From Mnemiopsis leidyi (taxonomy: Eukaryota > Ctenophora > Tentaculata > Lobata > Bolinopsidae), in the NCBI GenBank assembly GCA_000226015.1, contig JH156041.1, positions 37,484-76,914 of the forward strand: DNA of 39,431 nt, given 5' to 3'. Each line of letters starts with the position of its first letter. The stretch's first letter is position 1. Under the pieces are notes generated by a model. It did not search any database, was not told the DNA's origin, and was given only the letters and a program-made list of their open reading frames with translations. Positions 12,567-23,565 of this stretch are shown piece by piece. The position numbers were made by a program, and so were the translations under genes.

Positions 12567-13700
12567 ATAGCAAAAATGAAATTTAGCTATTTTTCTGTGT
12601 TTAGGAGGATTCAGTCGGAGGCTAGCTTCGCCGGTGTGCTGGCACACTCGCACCCTCTACTTATAATGATACAGGGACTTAGCTATATCCTGTTCGGCAA
12701 GGGTTCATGGGAGGAATTGCTGATTTGTTGTTCAAAATGGGGGCTCCGAGGTCCAGCGCTTTATATGTGATATGTATATTGAATGATGTTTCATTATTCT
12801 ACTTATATAACTTGAATCTAAGTGTTTTTAAATAAGTGAGATGAACCTAAAAAATAACTAGTGGATACCTTTTATCAAAACAACTTGTTTGACTTCATCT
12901 AATTAACTGACTTCGTTGATTTTGTTCTCACAGCAGAAAACTAGCAGACTAGAGTTAACCGTATTATATGAATTGATTTTAAGAGATTTCTGTTCATTTT
13001 AAAATTCCTGCAGATTAGATTTGTTAGTTTAAAAATTTTAAATTAAATTGGATGTTAGCAGCATATTTGACGTTGAACGCATGGTTTCTCCAGTTATTCT
13101 TTCTTCCAAAGAGTAATCCATCAATGAACAAAGATTCTTTATTAATTGTCAATAAGTCAAAGTGATTTTGATTTTAGTGCGCGGATTTTTCAATTTTATT
13201 TTTCCTGATAGATTCGCAAAGATCCGCAATATAAAAAATCGATTCGTGTTGATGGTAATTAAACGAGTCGTTAATAAGTGAAAGCTATTTTATAAACTGT
13301 AAAATACGTGTAATTTTGAAAGGTTAATTTTTCAATGCATTTACATAATTTTAGACAGAAATTTGCACTCGTTACAGTGTGACACTAGTACGCTGATCAC
13401 ATACATGTGTGTAAGACTGCACGTGTAGAAGTAAAACCCGACATTCAAAGTCAACGATATTTGATTGTAACAGCTGTTAAATCCCCTTCTGATCTAGGTA
13501 ACGATCTTCTGTTGACGTCCATTGTCCGTATTTAATAATGTAAGGCCAAGTTTTGAAAGGTATTATTTTATGTTCTGATTATATTATTAGTTGATACTTG
13601 CAGGATACATTTTGTACAGTGTAATTATTAGTTTTATTGCAAACATACCTCTGCCATTCACCTAATTTTTTTTATTTTAATAAAGCTTTGTTTGAAAATT
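12567..13700 (+). other. Probable CLINT1 3' UTR
   Basis: AT-rich noncoding sequence after the CLINT1 stop. It has no ORF of note. The first canonical AATAAA downstream is at 13679-13684, followed by T/G-rich sequence. An upstream AATAAG near 12830 could serve a shorter form. The UTR extent is inferred, not seen. Confidence 0.45.
13679..13684 (+). terminator. AATAAA poly(A) signal, candidate for CLINT1
   Basis: Perfect AATAAA with TTTGTTTG-type sequence just downstream, 1.1 kb after the CLINT1 stop and before any other gene on this strand. Confidence 0.4.
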
Positions 13701-14205
13701 CCTCTGGAAGTGGAAAGAGATTGCGATGTCAAATAATATGAGATAAGTTTCAAAACTGGAAGAGTTTGCAACGTCAAAGCGATAAGTTTCAAAAATCAAA
13801 ACTTATGAGAATAAAATTGCTTTTCCGTGCAGTTGTCAAAAATCTAAACATGCTAGGCGGTCAGGACCCCACTCACAGTGATATTCTATTTCACGTGTGT
13901 GTACTTAAACGTGAAGTTTAATTTCATTTTCGGTGACAATTATTGGTTGATGTGAGCCGGTGCTGTCGGTGTCACGTTAGTATTCTATATCTGAGTAAGT
14001 ACACTGAGAAAGCCTGTAAACTAAACCTGTCGCAATCGTAGATTGAAAGTTCTGCAGCACTATTGTTGTTACTAGCAAACCAACGCAGACGGAACTACTA
14101 CTAGTACTATACTACTATCCAAAAATACCATACCTTAATTTAGCACTCAACTAGTAGACTTAGCTTCACAAAATTGAAATGAATTCAATTAAGAATATTA
14201 AATGT

Positions 14206-14247
14206 TACTATTATTATTAATAATAATAATTAATAATAATAATTAAT
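14206..14247. repeat. (AAT)n microsatellite
   Basis: ATTATTATTAATAATAATAA-type simple repeat. Confidence 0.9.
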
Positions 14248-14954
14248 GTATGACTATGAAATGTTAAACTGTTTGTTACCTATTTTGTAAAAAGGACAAA
14301 AGGTTGCAGACTCTTTCAAAAATTGGGATTTAAAACACTTTCAGTATCAGTATCATCGGTGGGAATTACTGATGGATTTTAAATCAAAAGTTCAAGTCTC
14401 TAACGAGCATGCAGTATCTTTGTAGGTGCTATGAAATCCACGACAAGCTTTGCTCTAACTGAAGCAGTTGCAAAAGTCCGTTATCTCCTCAAGTCCGACC
14501 TCATATGAGTATGACAGATTGCTCTACTTCGAGCAAGATGCTGCTCTGCCGCCACTTCTACATACGAAGGAGTTTTGACAACATGAAGTTCAAAACTGTC
14601 AAGGAGAAGACTTTCCAAGGTAATGCTGCGGTTCTTCTCGAATCTGACATTTGGTACTCATAACAATCTCCGTCTCGGTCGCAATACTGAAAATGAAATT
14701 TATCATTACGTTAAAGTGCTAGCTTGTGTTATTCTAATTATTATAGTTTATGAATGTGGTTTCAAGTGGGGAGGGGACCTTTTTCAGGTCCTCATTTCGA
14801 GCAAGCTCGACTCCCAGAGGTGTGCACTGATTGTTAACGGGTGTGTTACTGTTATGTAGTTGTGGGTGGGCCGAAGGATCAACCAAGCTACATGATGTTA
14901 ACGGAGCAGATATTTGAACGGACACTATTTCTACTGATAGTCAATTCAGAAAAT

Positions 14955-15052
14955 TCATGGACCGGCACTGTGCCGAGTCGGGTATGAACTATGATCCGAC
15001 AATCTCTGCATTGTCTAGATGAGTGCTCTACCAATTGAGTTACCGGCCCTAT
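14955..15052 (-). repeat. tRNA-like sequence, probable SINE head
   Basis: On the minus strand it reads GCCGGTAACTCAATTGGTAGAGC (an A-box-like D arm, given here as position-by-position resemblance) and about 45 bases later a B-box-like AGTTCATACCC. The T stem has a mismatch and a too-long loop and the acceptor ends do not pair properly, so it is not a working tRNA gene. Confidence 0.45.
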
Positions 15053-15605
15053 AGTTTATAAGATCCAATAGATTTGATGTTTTACTTTTGGGCACAAAGG
15101 TGGTCAGCATTAGTTTCACAAATCAATTTCTGTCAGTAGAGCAGACACACTTACTTTGAGACTGAAGATGAAAATAAATATACCGCAAGACTTGGGCTTT
15201 ATAGTTTATAAGTACTTATTAGTTTTATAAAAGAAGAATGATAAAGAATGATGAAGCACAAGTCTTTCGGTTCTTATTTCATATAAGTTAAATTATCCAA
15301 AGTAAAAATGCTGTCTTTTTCAGAGTACGAAAAAGAAGATTCTGATATTTCTGGAATTAGAGGAACTAGAACTAGAAAAAGCCTGAAAAGATTGCAGAAT
15401 GCTGGCATTTCCTCAGTTGTTTCTACCATAATGATGAGGTACTTAGGTAATACTAATATAAATCTAACACTAATATAAATCTAACACTACTTTACATGAG
15501 TTAGTTAAACTTCGTAAAGTTACATGCATTTTTGTTCCATCTGTTTTACGTTTATCGATAAGACGTAAGTGTCAGTAAGACGTAAGTGTCAGTAACTGTA
15601 AGGGG

Positions 15606-15770
15606 CAACGAAAGGCTTTATTTTGCTTCTATCTATCTATTTTGCTAACTATCTATTTTGCTTCTATCTATTTTGCTTCTATCTATCTATTTTGCTTTAT
15701 TTTGCTTTATTTTGCTTCTATCTATTTAGGCTTTATTTTGCTTTTATCTATTTTAGCTTACAAAGGCTTA
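15606..15770. repeat. Tandem repeat of TATTTTGCTTC / TATC units
   Basis: Irregular array of TATTTTGCT, TCTATCTAT and TTTATTTTGCT units. On the minus strand it supplies several AATAAA hexamers just beyond the stop of the secreted-protein gene (15874) and may provide its poly(A) signal. Confidence 0.7.
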
Positions 15771-15873
15771 TATTATGTCGCTCTGATGCTATTTTATTCA
15801 ATGCACAATGTTATATCACAATCATTTCTGATCTTGGGAAAGAAAGAGATCAGCTAGATTCCCAATCTACTTT

Positions 15874-18800
15874 TCAACATTCAAACCAGTTATACAAACT
15901 AACTTGATCGGATCGGCAGTTGCAGAAATCTGTAGCATCGTTCACGTCGTCATTGTCGACTTCCTCGGATTTCAACCAGCATTTTGTGATCGCCTCTATT
16001 CCGTCACACTCAATCATCTCTTTGGCTAGAGAAGGAAATATTCTCAGTTACCTTGAATAAGCAATCGCCAATACCTACAGCTTAGCAACTACCCACAGCA
16101 TGTAATGAAACAATAAGATTTAATGAATGAAGGAATATTATTTAGAATTTATTATTTGTCTCAGTCTGACTCCTCTACTTACGGATGCAATGCTGCAGAC
16201 CGGTAGAGGCGGTGTCTAGAGTGAACATTCCTTTTGGACAGTAAAGACACTCTCTCCCCGTACTGTAGGTACCTCTCCGACAGGGCTGACAATCTACCTC
16301 CCTTAAAGTTCATTTCGTTATGGTATTGCGAATATTTGTCTACTCAATACCTTTGTTATAGAGAACGGTATTCGAAAATTTGAGACTCTTCCCCACGAAT
16401 ACCGTTCTCTATTGACAGCAGAAATGTCAAAATTGTCTAACTCTAAGACTAAGAAAATAGTGAAGTCAACATAGATTAAAACAGGTAAAAGTAGATATAT
16501 CCCTGTAGAGCTCACTTGTAACCGTCCGCTGTGTTGAAAACTAAAGGTCCGTAACCCTCTGGACAGTTTGCTGTCTCTTCCAGCTCGTACACCTCAGCGT
16601 AAATCTTTTCTATGTCTGAAACAAAAAGAACAATCTAACTTTAGCGCTGAGAAATGGTATTTTACTGGCTGAGATCTTTGTAATGGTATTAGGTTAAATT
16701 TTGTCATTAAAAACTGACCCTTTTTGGTTCTCTGATAGAGTATTCCCTCCTGATTGAATGACAAATACTGGACTACATTTCCGGCCATACATTCAGGCCC
16801 TTCCAGATGTTGCTCGAACACCATGACACCTTCCAGAAAGATGCAGATCATGTCAACCAGCTTGACTAGACGCCACTCTCCCTGCAAGTTGAAATCTCCT
16901 TCTTTAACAAAATTACAGCCGTCAGCAGTAACCACTATCGTTGAGGAGGTTATCTCCACGGTACCAATCACTAATCTATCCCGGTCCATCATGGTCAGGG
17001 TCAGTGATGATAGGGGTTCAGTAACTTCGGGGGCTACTGTCCAGCTAATTCCTGAGGTTGTGGTGTAGGGTTATACTACGTCTAACGTCTATATTCGAAT
17101 ATCTTTCACGAGAATTTATGTTATTAGGATTCAGAGTTGTAAAGTATAGATAAGTCTCTCCACGTTGTATTGTATACTCTTAAGGAGGCCTCACATCATG
17201 GAATAAATTTATTTGTTGCTCGATCTGAAAGTCGATGCACGATTAAAGTCCAAAACTCTATAGTGCAAGGTTAAGTAGTTACTAGTTATTTTACTGAGGG
17301 ACAAATGATCAATATTGAGTTACCGTGTTTCTCCAGGAGGAAGTAGTCAGGGACACAGTCCGGACACGATCTGACAAACCTCATTTCGTCCGGACCTGAC
17401 TTTGCTGTGGGAGTGTCGAGTGAGATGATTGGGTTGTCCGATCTATAACTTTAACCTAAATCCTTGTTCGACTTAGTGTTTCTAATTGTTTTATTGATCA
17501 CATATTTTTGCTGTGTTCCTGTTATATAGTTAGCCCCGAGCAGATCCTTGTATCGACTAAGCTTCTCACTTAATACTTACTAAGTTCGCGGTACTTGATG
17601 TTTGGTCGGTCGGTGCCGATACCGTAAACAACATTCCCACTGTACAGTCTAGCGCACTCAAAGCCGTGTTCGTCGAACTGAATCCCTTCTACCGCTCTTC
17701 CGTCCTTACATATCTGAATTGTAGAGTTGTTGTAGGGAACTAGAGTTGTTGTAGAGTTGTTGTAGGGAACTAGAGTTGTTGTAGAGTTGTTGTAGGGAAC
17801 TAGAGTTGTTGTAGAGTTGTTGTAGGAAACTAGAGTTGTTGTAGGGAACTAGAGTTGTTGTAGGGAACTAGAGTTGTTGTAGGGAACTAGAGTTGTTGTA
17901 GGGAACTAGAGTTGTTGTAGAGTTGTTGTAGAGTTTTAGAGTTGTATACAGGGTGCTAGAGTTAAATCAAGCTCTGCTCCATGATTAACGGACATTGAAG
18001 TTTAGCTGTCTTGCTTTATTTAGAAAATCGAGCAAGAACTCTTCACTGACAATAGGTCAGATTAAGCAATTCAGCAATTCGGGGTATACCATGGAGTCTT
18101 ATTTTGAAGTTTTCTAGAATAATCACATAAGAAAGCCAACGATCGTTTGGAAGGTAAGAAATAGAATCGAGAGGGGTCATCTTAATTACTTCGATTTTTA
18201 CATTGTCCCACTCCCAGTACTACTTGTACTTCGCTAAATCACCTACCAACATGTACGTTTCATTTTTCTCAAACATCCAAGTTCCTACGATATCTTCCTC
18301 CTCTGGAAAGACGTGTTCTCCTTCGCATCCTTCCATAGCGAACGTATTGGTCGTTAGCTTCAAACTCCCTGTTTAAATTTAGCGTCAAATTTAGAAAGTA
18401 GGCTGAAATGAAAAGAGTTTCTGAATGAAAAGCAACGTTACTACAATCATCATTTCTGATCTAACTCAAAATTTAAATGTCATCATGATACTGAAATTAT
18501 ACCCTAAATTTAATATCTGTTTTTTGTCGTATGTAAGATATATACGTTACCCAAATAATCCATCCTTTTGTTCATTCCGACTCCAGTCGAAGTGTAAAAC
18601 GGGATACTGAAGGAGGAGCCAAAAACGTCTTCTCCCACATATACAGCTATCCCCGTCTTCTCCAGCATCAGAGGTCCCACATCACCCTCCGATAGTTCCA
18701 TCCAGTCATTGTTCCTGAACCTTGGCTCTTCACTCATATCATGTACTGAAACAATAATTCATAGCAAGCTAATAGATATTGGTGATACGCGAAACGCATC

Positions 18801-21800
18801 GACTTTTGAGATACCCATGATTTCCACATTTACATTTATTTCAATTCAGTAATCGTTACCTCCTGCCCTGTACTTGGCGTTTCCCAGATTTTCCGTGAAG
18901 TTAACAAATCCGACAGAATTGCCAAGAAGGGGCGATCTACAGCTGTTGTCCTCTAAGTCAGTCTGGAGCTGGGACTGCATTCCATCCTTGAGTTCAAAGT
19001 GGGTGTTGTTCTTAATAACGCACCATCTCCCTCCTGAGGAGCAAAGTTCCGATAAATTCGGGGCTTTTTTTGAGCAGTTTGAGTAAGAATTACTTGCCAT
19101 TTTATTTTCTAAGAAACTCTTCGTGTCGGTAGAAATAGCGTTTCTTTTGCTATCTTGTCCATATTCTATTTAATCAACGAATAAATATACACTAGATATC
19201 GATTAAAAAGCAAAATATTTCACGAGGAGGATGTCGGTATCAGGTTACAAAACTTTTCTCATAAAAAGTTTTTACGAGAAAGTGTGGCAGAGTGGGTGAA
19301 TCTACTAGATTATAAGTTTTGATATCATATGTCAAACAATACCTTAAAAACGTGGTACTGTGGGATGTTTTTTATTTAACGTTTGCCGCGACTTCCTTAA
19401 GATATCACTTACCAGCTTTCGTACTTTGGTCGCATATTTAGCTTGTTTTTTTACTAGGTTCTAGCATTGCCATCAAACTATTGATACTTTCAAATTTGCA
19501 TTCTCTATTCCCATCACGAGTCACGATCTATCAACTCCTAGTTTTCATCTCTGTATAAATGAACTTCAAACTCCCAATCATCCTCGCTCTCCTCACAACT
19601 GTCCCTCTCTACTTCCTCCTCCCATCCTCCACCATATCAGACGAGCTACTCTCCTCACATCTCCACGACAAGGTGGTTCTACTGACTGGAGCTGACTGTG
19701 GTGTCGGAGAAGAGCTAGCCTACCAGGTAGCTGGACTTGGAGCTAAACTAGTGTTAGTAGGAGAGAGCCCGGAGAGGTTGAACAGAATCAGAGAGGGGGT
19801 GATCTCCAGGGGAACTCCCGAGATTGATATCTTAGCTATTTTGTTTGACTTTACGGAAGTCAACATAACAGAGGAAATAGTCAAGCAGACGATAAACAAG
19901 TTTGGTGGTCTGGATTATCTGGTTTTGAACCACAATGTAAAGACTCCAGGCCCCTTCCTTTCCCTGTCTTACCTCCAAAACCCGGATTTTATTGAACAAG
20001 TGTTCACAGTTAATTTGTTTAGCCACATCCAGCTGACTCTCCACGCTCTCCCCTATCTGGAAAAACGAAGAGGTCACATGTTTCTCTCGTCCGCGCTGAG
20101 TGGGGAGATTCCGCTCTACGGAACTTCCAGTACCCTCCATTCCTCCTCCATACACGGACTTAACGGCTTTTTCTACAGTCTCCAGCAGGAGCTGATTGCC
20201 AGGGATTCTCCTGCCGGCATTACTGTTGGAACATTTGGTTTTGTTTGGACAAGAGAACTGTCGGTTATCTATGCAGAGGGAAATCCTAAACCTGATTGGG
20301 TAACTGGCAGTGAAAAGGACGCGGCGAGGCGGGTCCTTGAAGCGTATGTGACGAGACCTCAAGCAGTAACGTTTCCCAAATTTGCTGGTATTGTTCACAG
20401 GATGCTGTCATACTTTTTTCCTCAGTCATTAAAATCTTTAAGAATAACCCAGGACAGTTTCTAGCCATCAGACTCAAAACTTTAAACCAGCAAGCATCAT
20501 CTGTGCTCATTGAACCTTTCTTTTGATCTACGTATTATTTTCTAAATTTGATATTGCTAATTCTAAATAATTTATATCGATTATATCGTGATACAGATCT
20601 AATGTAACCATAATTTAGATCTGCTATACCCCCATGACGTGGTGAAGTGGTTTTATTTGCGCCTCCCATGCTACAGTCCGGGGTTTCTATCCCCGGCTTC
20701 AGCAAGTCGACCATAGCTTCGGCTGGAAATGCAACCCCCCTACAGCAATTTTAGAGGCTCGGTACGGAGTGGCTTAGGGTTTAAGAAAATGAGATGAGCA
20801 ATGCTATCCCATCTAAGGGAGTGACCCAAATTTGCATCATGACATACACCCACATAACTATTCAATAACAACTTAAAAAAGGCCTAAGGTTATTTACGAT
20901 TGTCTGTATATTACTATATTGTTATGTTGGTTCACCTGCTTGATCGTTGTTAAAGTTAGATGTTTTCCCGTAAACTACATCGCACTGCTCACTAACAAGA
21001 GCAACATAGCCAAATTTGCTCCATGTAAGCGTTCCCAACTTCTCTCTTTCATCGCTGAGTAAACAAAATTATTCATTGCTCCTTGAAATTCGACTGCCGT
21101 GCGTCAAACTTTGAAATTTTTCCAGACTTTTAAAGATCTCTGGAAAGTCTAGCTAGCTCGAAATGGAAGTTAGCTGTAAGTGTAATCTCCACGACTCACC
21201 TCATCAAAGTAAGTAAGTGCTGTTGATAAGACGAATCTGAAGACAGAATATCGATAGGTTTACACTCTAGGTCCCACTCAATGGGGTTAATCCAGCAGGG
21301 TTCCAGGCTTCTTGGGTTGCACACTGGCTTGTACTTCAGTTCTTGGTGGGATGGAAACTCAGTCAGAAAAGTCATTAAATACTGTTTTAAAGATGATTGA
21401 CATTAGACTAAACTGCTTCTATAACTCTGAGTTTATAGTGTAAACTCCACTTACCTTCAATTGGAAGTCTGTCTCCGTGTGCCTCTAAGTGAGCGATCTC
21501 CATCTTTCCCTGCCTTATGCTGACCCTGACACTGGTTGCCAAGGAAACGGGGTTGGTGCATACCCACCTCTCCTCGTACTCTAGGTCACATGACCTAACC
21601 CACCGTTCGCCATTGAAAAGATCCACTTTGTGGTCCAGCAGTGAGAGGGTGCTCGTCGGTTTTAACGAGAATTTGATCCAATGTGGGAGGACAGGCTGAA
21701 CGAGTAACTGTCATAAGAAATAGAACTTGCAGTGTTACTTCTAATGTTACGGGTAATCAAGCTGTTAAGTGATAATAAGAGCGGACCCATGATTGAATAT

Positions 21801-22410
21801 CATAGGGCGAGTCTCTAAACATACCTATAAACCACAATGTACATTGTACATTGTGGCTTATACGTATATGCACATTGTACAATGACTATAGTACTATTCT
21901 AATGTTGTTTGTTTGACAGTAAAAGATGAAACTTCTAAATTCACCGTTGCAAAGTAAAGCTGGATCCAAGAGTTTCTGGATGACTCGGTACAAGAGTAAG
22001 TGTCAGGATCTCCGTCAATAGCTTCCCTAGCAAAGTGGACGGAGGGCCCGGTGTAGCCCTCCCCTCGACTCTGCCGACCGTGGGAAAACGGCAGAAGTTC
22101 ACCCCGTCCTCCTGAAGTTTGGGCGTGGTTGAAAAGTCGTGTTTACTTTTACTCTTAGATTTATTCTAGTTTCACTTTTATTTATTTACTCACTGATTTG
22201 ACTAACCTTTGGAGATATTTTGAATGACTTCTTGTTACATTTTGTTATTTTTGATAAATTTTTAGTCCTGATAGTGTTTTATAATTACTTATTAGTTCTC
22301 TTGTTCAGAAAGTAATAAATTGTTCAACCTTAAATTCCAATTGTAAACTTACGGTTAATGCAGCATAAAAGATAGATCACGAAAACGGGACGAAAAGCTT
22401 GCCAATTCAT
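15874..22410 (-). CDS. Predicted secreted F5/8-type (F-lectin-like) protein with Cys-rich C-terminus, 14 exons, 736 aa
   Basis: Extracellular protein of unknown role. Exons in transcription order: 22410-22353, 22111-21945, 21695-21455, 21341-21200, 21054-20936, 19108-18860, 18745-18551, 18368-18247, 17713-17581, 17404-17324, 17051-16719, 16615-16516, 16301-16183, 16025-15874. Phases agree throughout (2211 nt). Residues 1-19 are a signal peptide (MNWQAFRPVFVIYLLCC). Residues about 20-155 resemble an F5/8 type C/F-type lectin fold: AREAIDGDPDTYSC, SWIQLYF, then Cys pairs and MEIAHLEAHG where the family has EVEVHG; the RGDCC-ER sugar-binding signature is absent. Residues about 390-475 and 525-610 are diverged copies of one module (pattern G-[ST]-x-K/E-[LI]-T ... 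GC ... C ... EC). Residues about 648-685 form a GCC2_GCC3-like CQPCRRGTYS...CLYCPKGMF motif. No membrane segment is seen. A GTTAGT near the end could splice on to an unseen exon. Its fifth intron hosts the SDR gene. Confidence 0.78.
16358..16412. repeat. Perfect 17-bp inverted repeat with 21-nt loop
   Basis: Arms 16358-16374 (ATAGAGAACGGTATTCG) and 16396-16412 are exact reverse complements. It sits in the intron between exons 12 and 13 of the minus-strand secreted-protein gene. It could be a folded RNA element, a small MITE, or a pre-miRNA-like hairpin. Confidence 0.85.
17719..17951. repeat. Minisatellite of GTTGTAGAGTT / GTTGTAGGGAACTAGAGTT units
   Basis: About fifteen copies of an 11-base and a 19-base version of one unit, arranged in mixed order. 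It abuts exon 9 of the minus-strand secreted-protein gene: read on that strand the units are CTACAACAACT-rich and lead straight into the CTACAATTCAG acceptor, so the array forms the upstream part of the 3' splice site. Confidence 0.9.
19559..20464 (+). CDS. 11-beta-hydroxysteroid-dehydrogenase-like SDR, intronless, catalytic Tyr and Lys missing
   Basis: Short-chain dehydrogenase/reductase of the HSD11B1/HSD11B1L type, 301 aa, close to the family's usual length. Residues 5-22 are a hydrophobic N-terminal anchor, as in ER-membrane 11-beta-HSD1. The cofactor loop is TGADCGVG (43-50), the LNHN strand is at 123-126 (LNHI in 11-beta-HSD1), VN is at 151-152 and the serine-bearing LSS at 176-178. Where the family has the catalytic YSASK followed by a G-F-F helix, this protein has HSSSI (194-198) before HGLNGFF, so both the Tyr and the Lys are replaced, with about three extra residues upstream. 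The reading frame is otherwise intact. It is probably a pseudoenzyme or has changed chemistry. It lies on the opposite strand inside intron 5 (19109-20935) of the secreted-protein gene. Single-exon structure may mean origin by retrocopy. Confidence 0.87.
   Translation: MNFKLPIILALLTTVPLYFLLPSSTISDELLSSHLHDKVVLLTGADCGVGEELAYQVAGLGAKLVLVGESPERLNRIREGVISRGTPEIDILAILFDFTEVNITEEIVKQTINKFGGLDYLVLNHNVKTPGPFLSLSYLQNPDFIEQVFTVNLFSHIQLTLHALPYLEKRRGHMFLSSALSGEIPLYGTSSTLHSSSIHGLNGFFYSLQQELIARDSPAGITVGTFGFVWTRELSVIYAEGNPKPDWVTGSEKDAARRVLEAYVTRPQAVTFPKFAGIVHRMLSYFFPQSLKSLRITQDSF
20625..20850 (+). repeat. tRNA-derived SINE, candidate
   Basis: The head (about 20632-20705) has an A-box-like TGGTGAAGTGGTTTTA, an anticodon-arm-like stretch and a perfect T arm (CGGGG, 7-base loop, CCCCG). 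The 5' and 3' acceptor sequences do not pair, so it is not a tRNA. About 140 bases of unrelated body follow. It lies in the large intron beside the nested SDR gene. Confidence 0.5.
21832..21856. repeat. 11-bp palindrome CCACAATGTAC/GTACATTGTGG
   Basis: Perfect inverted repeat with a 3-base loop, followed by smaller related palindromes (TATACGTATA and CATTGTACAATG) up to 21884. Intronic in the minus-strand secreted-protein gene. Function unknown. Confidence 0.7.
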
Positions 22411-23565
22411 GACTCTGATGGCAAAAATGACGGTGTGCTAATGGACCGTAAATTTATAGCTCTTTAATTCATAGGACGCCCACGTTTTCTCACGAACTTG
22501 CATGTTGTCGAAATCCTCAGGTGAATTGCTTCATAAATTCCTCCTTTTATTTTATCGCCCCATTGGTCTGATCTTCATTCTTTCCTATTTGATTCGTTAA
22601 TGCGAATTTAGCCACCCCGTTCTTAATTTTACGAAGTGAATTAATAGTCTCTACGATAAGTAGCAGCCATTAAACTCAAATCAAATGCATGTGAAGCACT
22701 GAACTTTATTTACAATTTGGGCATGCATCACCCGATACTCAAAAAACTCATGAAAAGCTAATGTTAAACCTTTATAGTTGTCTTCGACAAATTTTGAATT
22801 AAAACTGAAAAAGGATTTAACTGCTTAACGATATTACTGTTTTTACTAGTTTCTACATGTGTTTGAAATTGAATTGGAACTGCACATGCAGGTATCTCTT
22901 GTATTTCCAGTGCAGATTTACCTACTTCAAGTTCACAAGATGTTAAAAAGCACGAATTTAAAAATCAAACTTTTGATAAACCTTTGAAAATTCAATCATA
23001 TTTCTAATAATAAATTAGAAAGCAATCTAAAATCTTTATCAAATTAATCAATTTCAATTTGTTAACACCATCATGGCACAAAAATTCTAAATCTTTATTT
23101 CATTTGCAGTCCAAGGCACGCAGTATCTATTCTAGATTAGCACTCAAAAACCTAAATTGTTATCTTTATTTTGAGCTTTTCTCACTCACACTAAACTTAA
23201 GCACGACTCGGCCAACGATCGGTTGATTCAGTTTCGAAACGTCGGGTAACAATAATACTTATATTTAACTTAAAAGTCGTGCAAATTGAAAAAAGCAAGT
23301 TTCGATAAGGCTATCAAGCTCTAATTACTAAGCTGTGAGCATTGATTCAAATGTTAGTTTCTGTTTCAGTTTGCTATAATCCTAAAATGCTCGATAGTAA
23401 ATGGTTCATTTCTTTCTAGTGTTCCTTCAATTCCGAAGTGCAGAACTTATCTCACAAGAACGGCTCCTCGTTGATCTCCTAAATCCTAGTCTGTGTCTTT
23501 CGCCTCAACTCTCATATGAACATCTCCTTTCATTCTGCTGTGGTATCTCCAAACTCACGCGTCAC
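22411..23565. other. Intergenic, upstream of the secreted-protein gene
   Basis: Apart from the TATA box near 22455 this is AT-rich sequence without convincing exons, tRNA-like elements or long repeats. Confidence 0.6.
22452..22458 (-). promoter_or_regulatory. TATA box of the secreted-protein gene
   Basis: Minus-strand CTATAAATTT lies 42-48 bases upstream of the signal-peptide ATG (22410). This spacing predicts a very short 5' UTR of about 10-20 bases. It supports 22410 as the true first coding exon. Confidence 0.6.

Larger units (their letters stand above)
14507..15907 (+). pseudogene. Unrecognised + strand exon set, possibly a frame-damaged gene
   Basis: Three segments behave like exons. 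Segment 1 (14507-14619) starts at an ATG and ends at a GTAATG donor; it encodes ...RRSFDNMKFKTVKEKTFQ. Segment 2 (15324-15438) has a strong CTGTCTTTTTCAG acceptor and joins in phase, giving EYEKEDSDISGIRGTRTR and onward. A possible terminal segment starts after TTTTAG near 15757, again in phase, and stops at 15907. In segment 1 another frame (SYEYDRLLYFEQDAALPP... to a TGA at 14574) looks at least as protein-like, and one extra T in TTTTGAC would explain the switch, so this may be a pseudogene or contain a sequence error. I do not recognise the family. The 3' end overlaps the last exon of the opposite-strand secreted-protein gene by 34 bases. Confidence 0.3.

Noticed and set aside
12240..12653. 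137-codon minus-strand frame
   Set aside because: Antisense shadow of the repetitive Gln/Met-rich last exon of CLINT1.
19832..20398. 188-codon minus-strand open frame
   Set aside because: It is a shadow of the SDR gene; no domain or splice signals, and it lies in an intron of the minus-strand gene.
20632..20705. True tRNA gene
   Set aside because: Good T arm, but acceptor ends do not pair and the D and anticodon arms do not fold normally; more like a SINE head.
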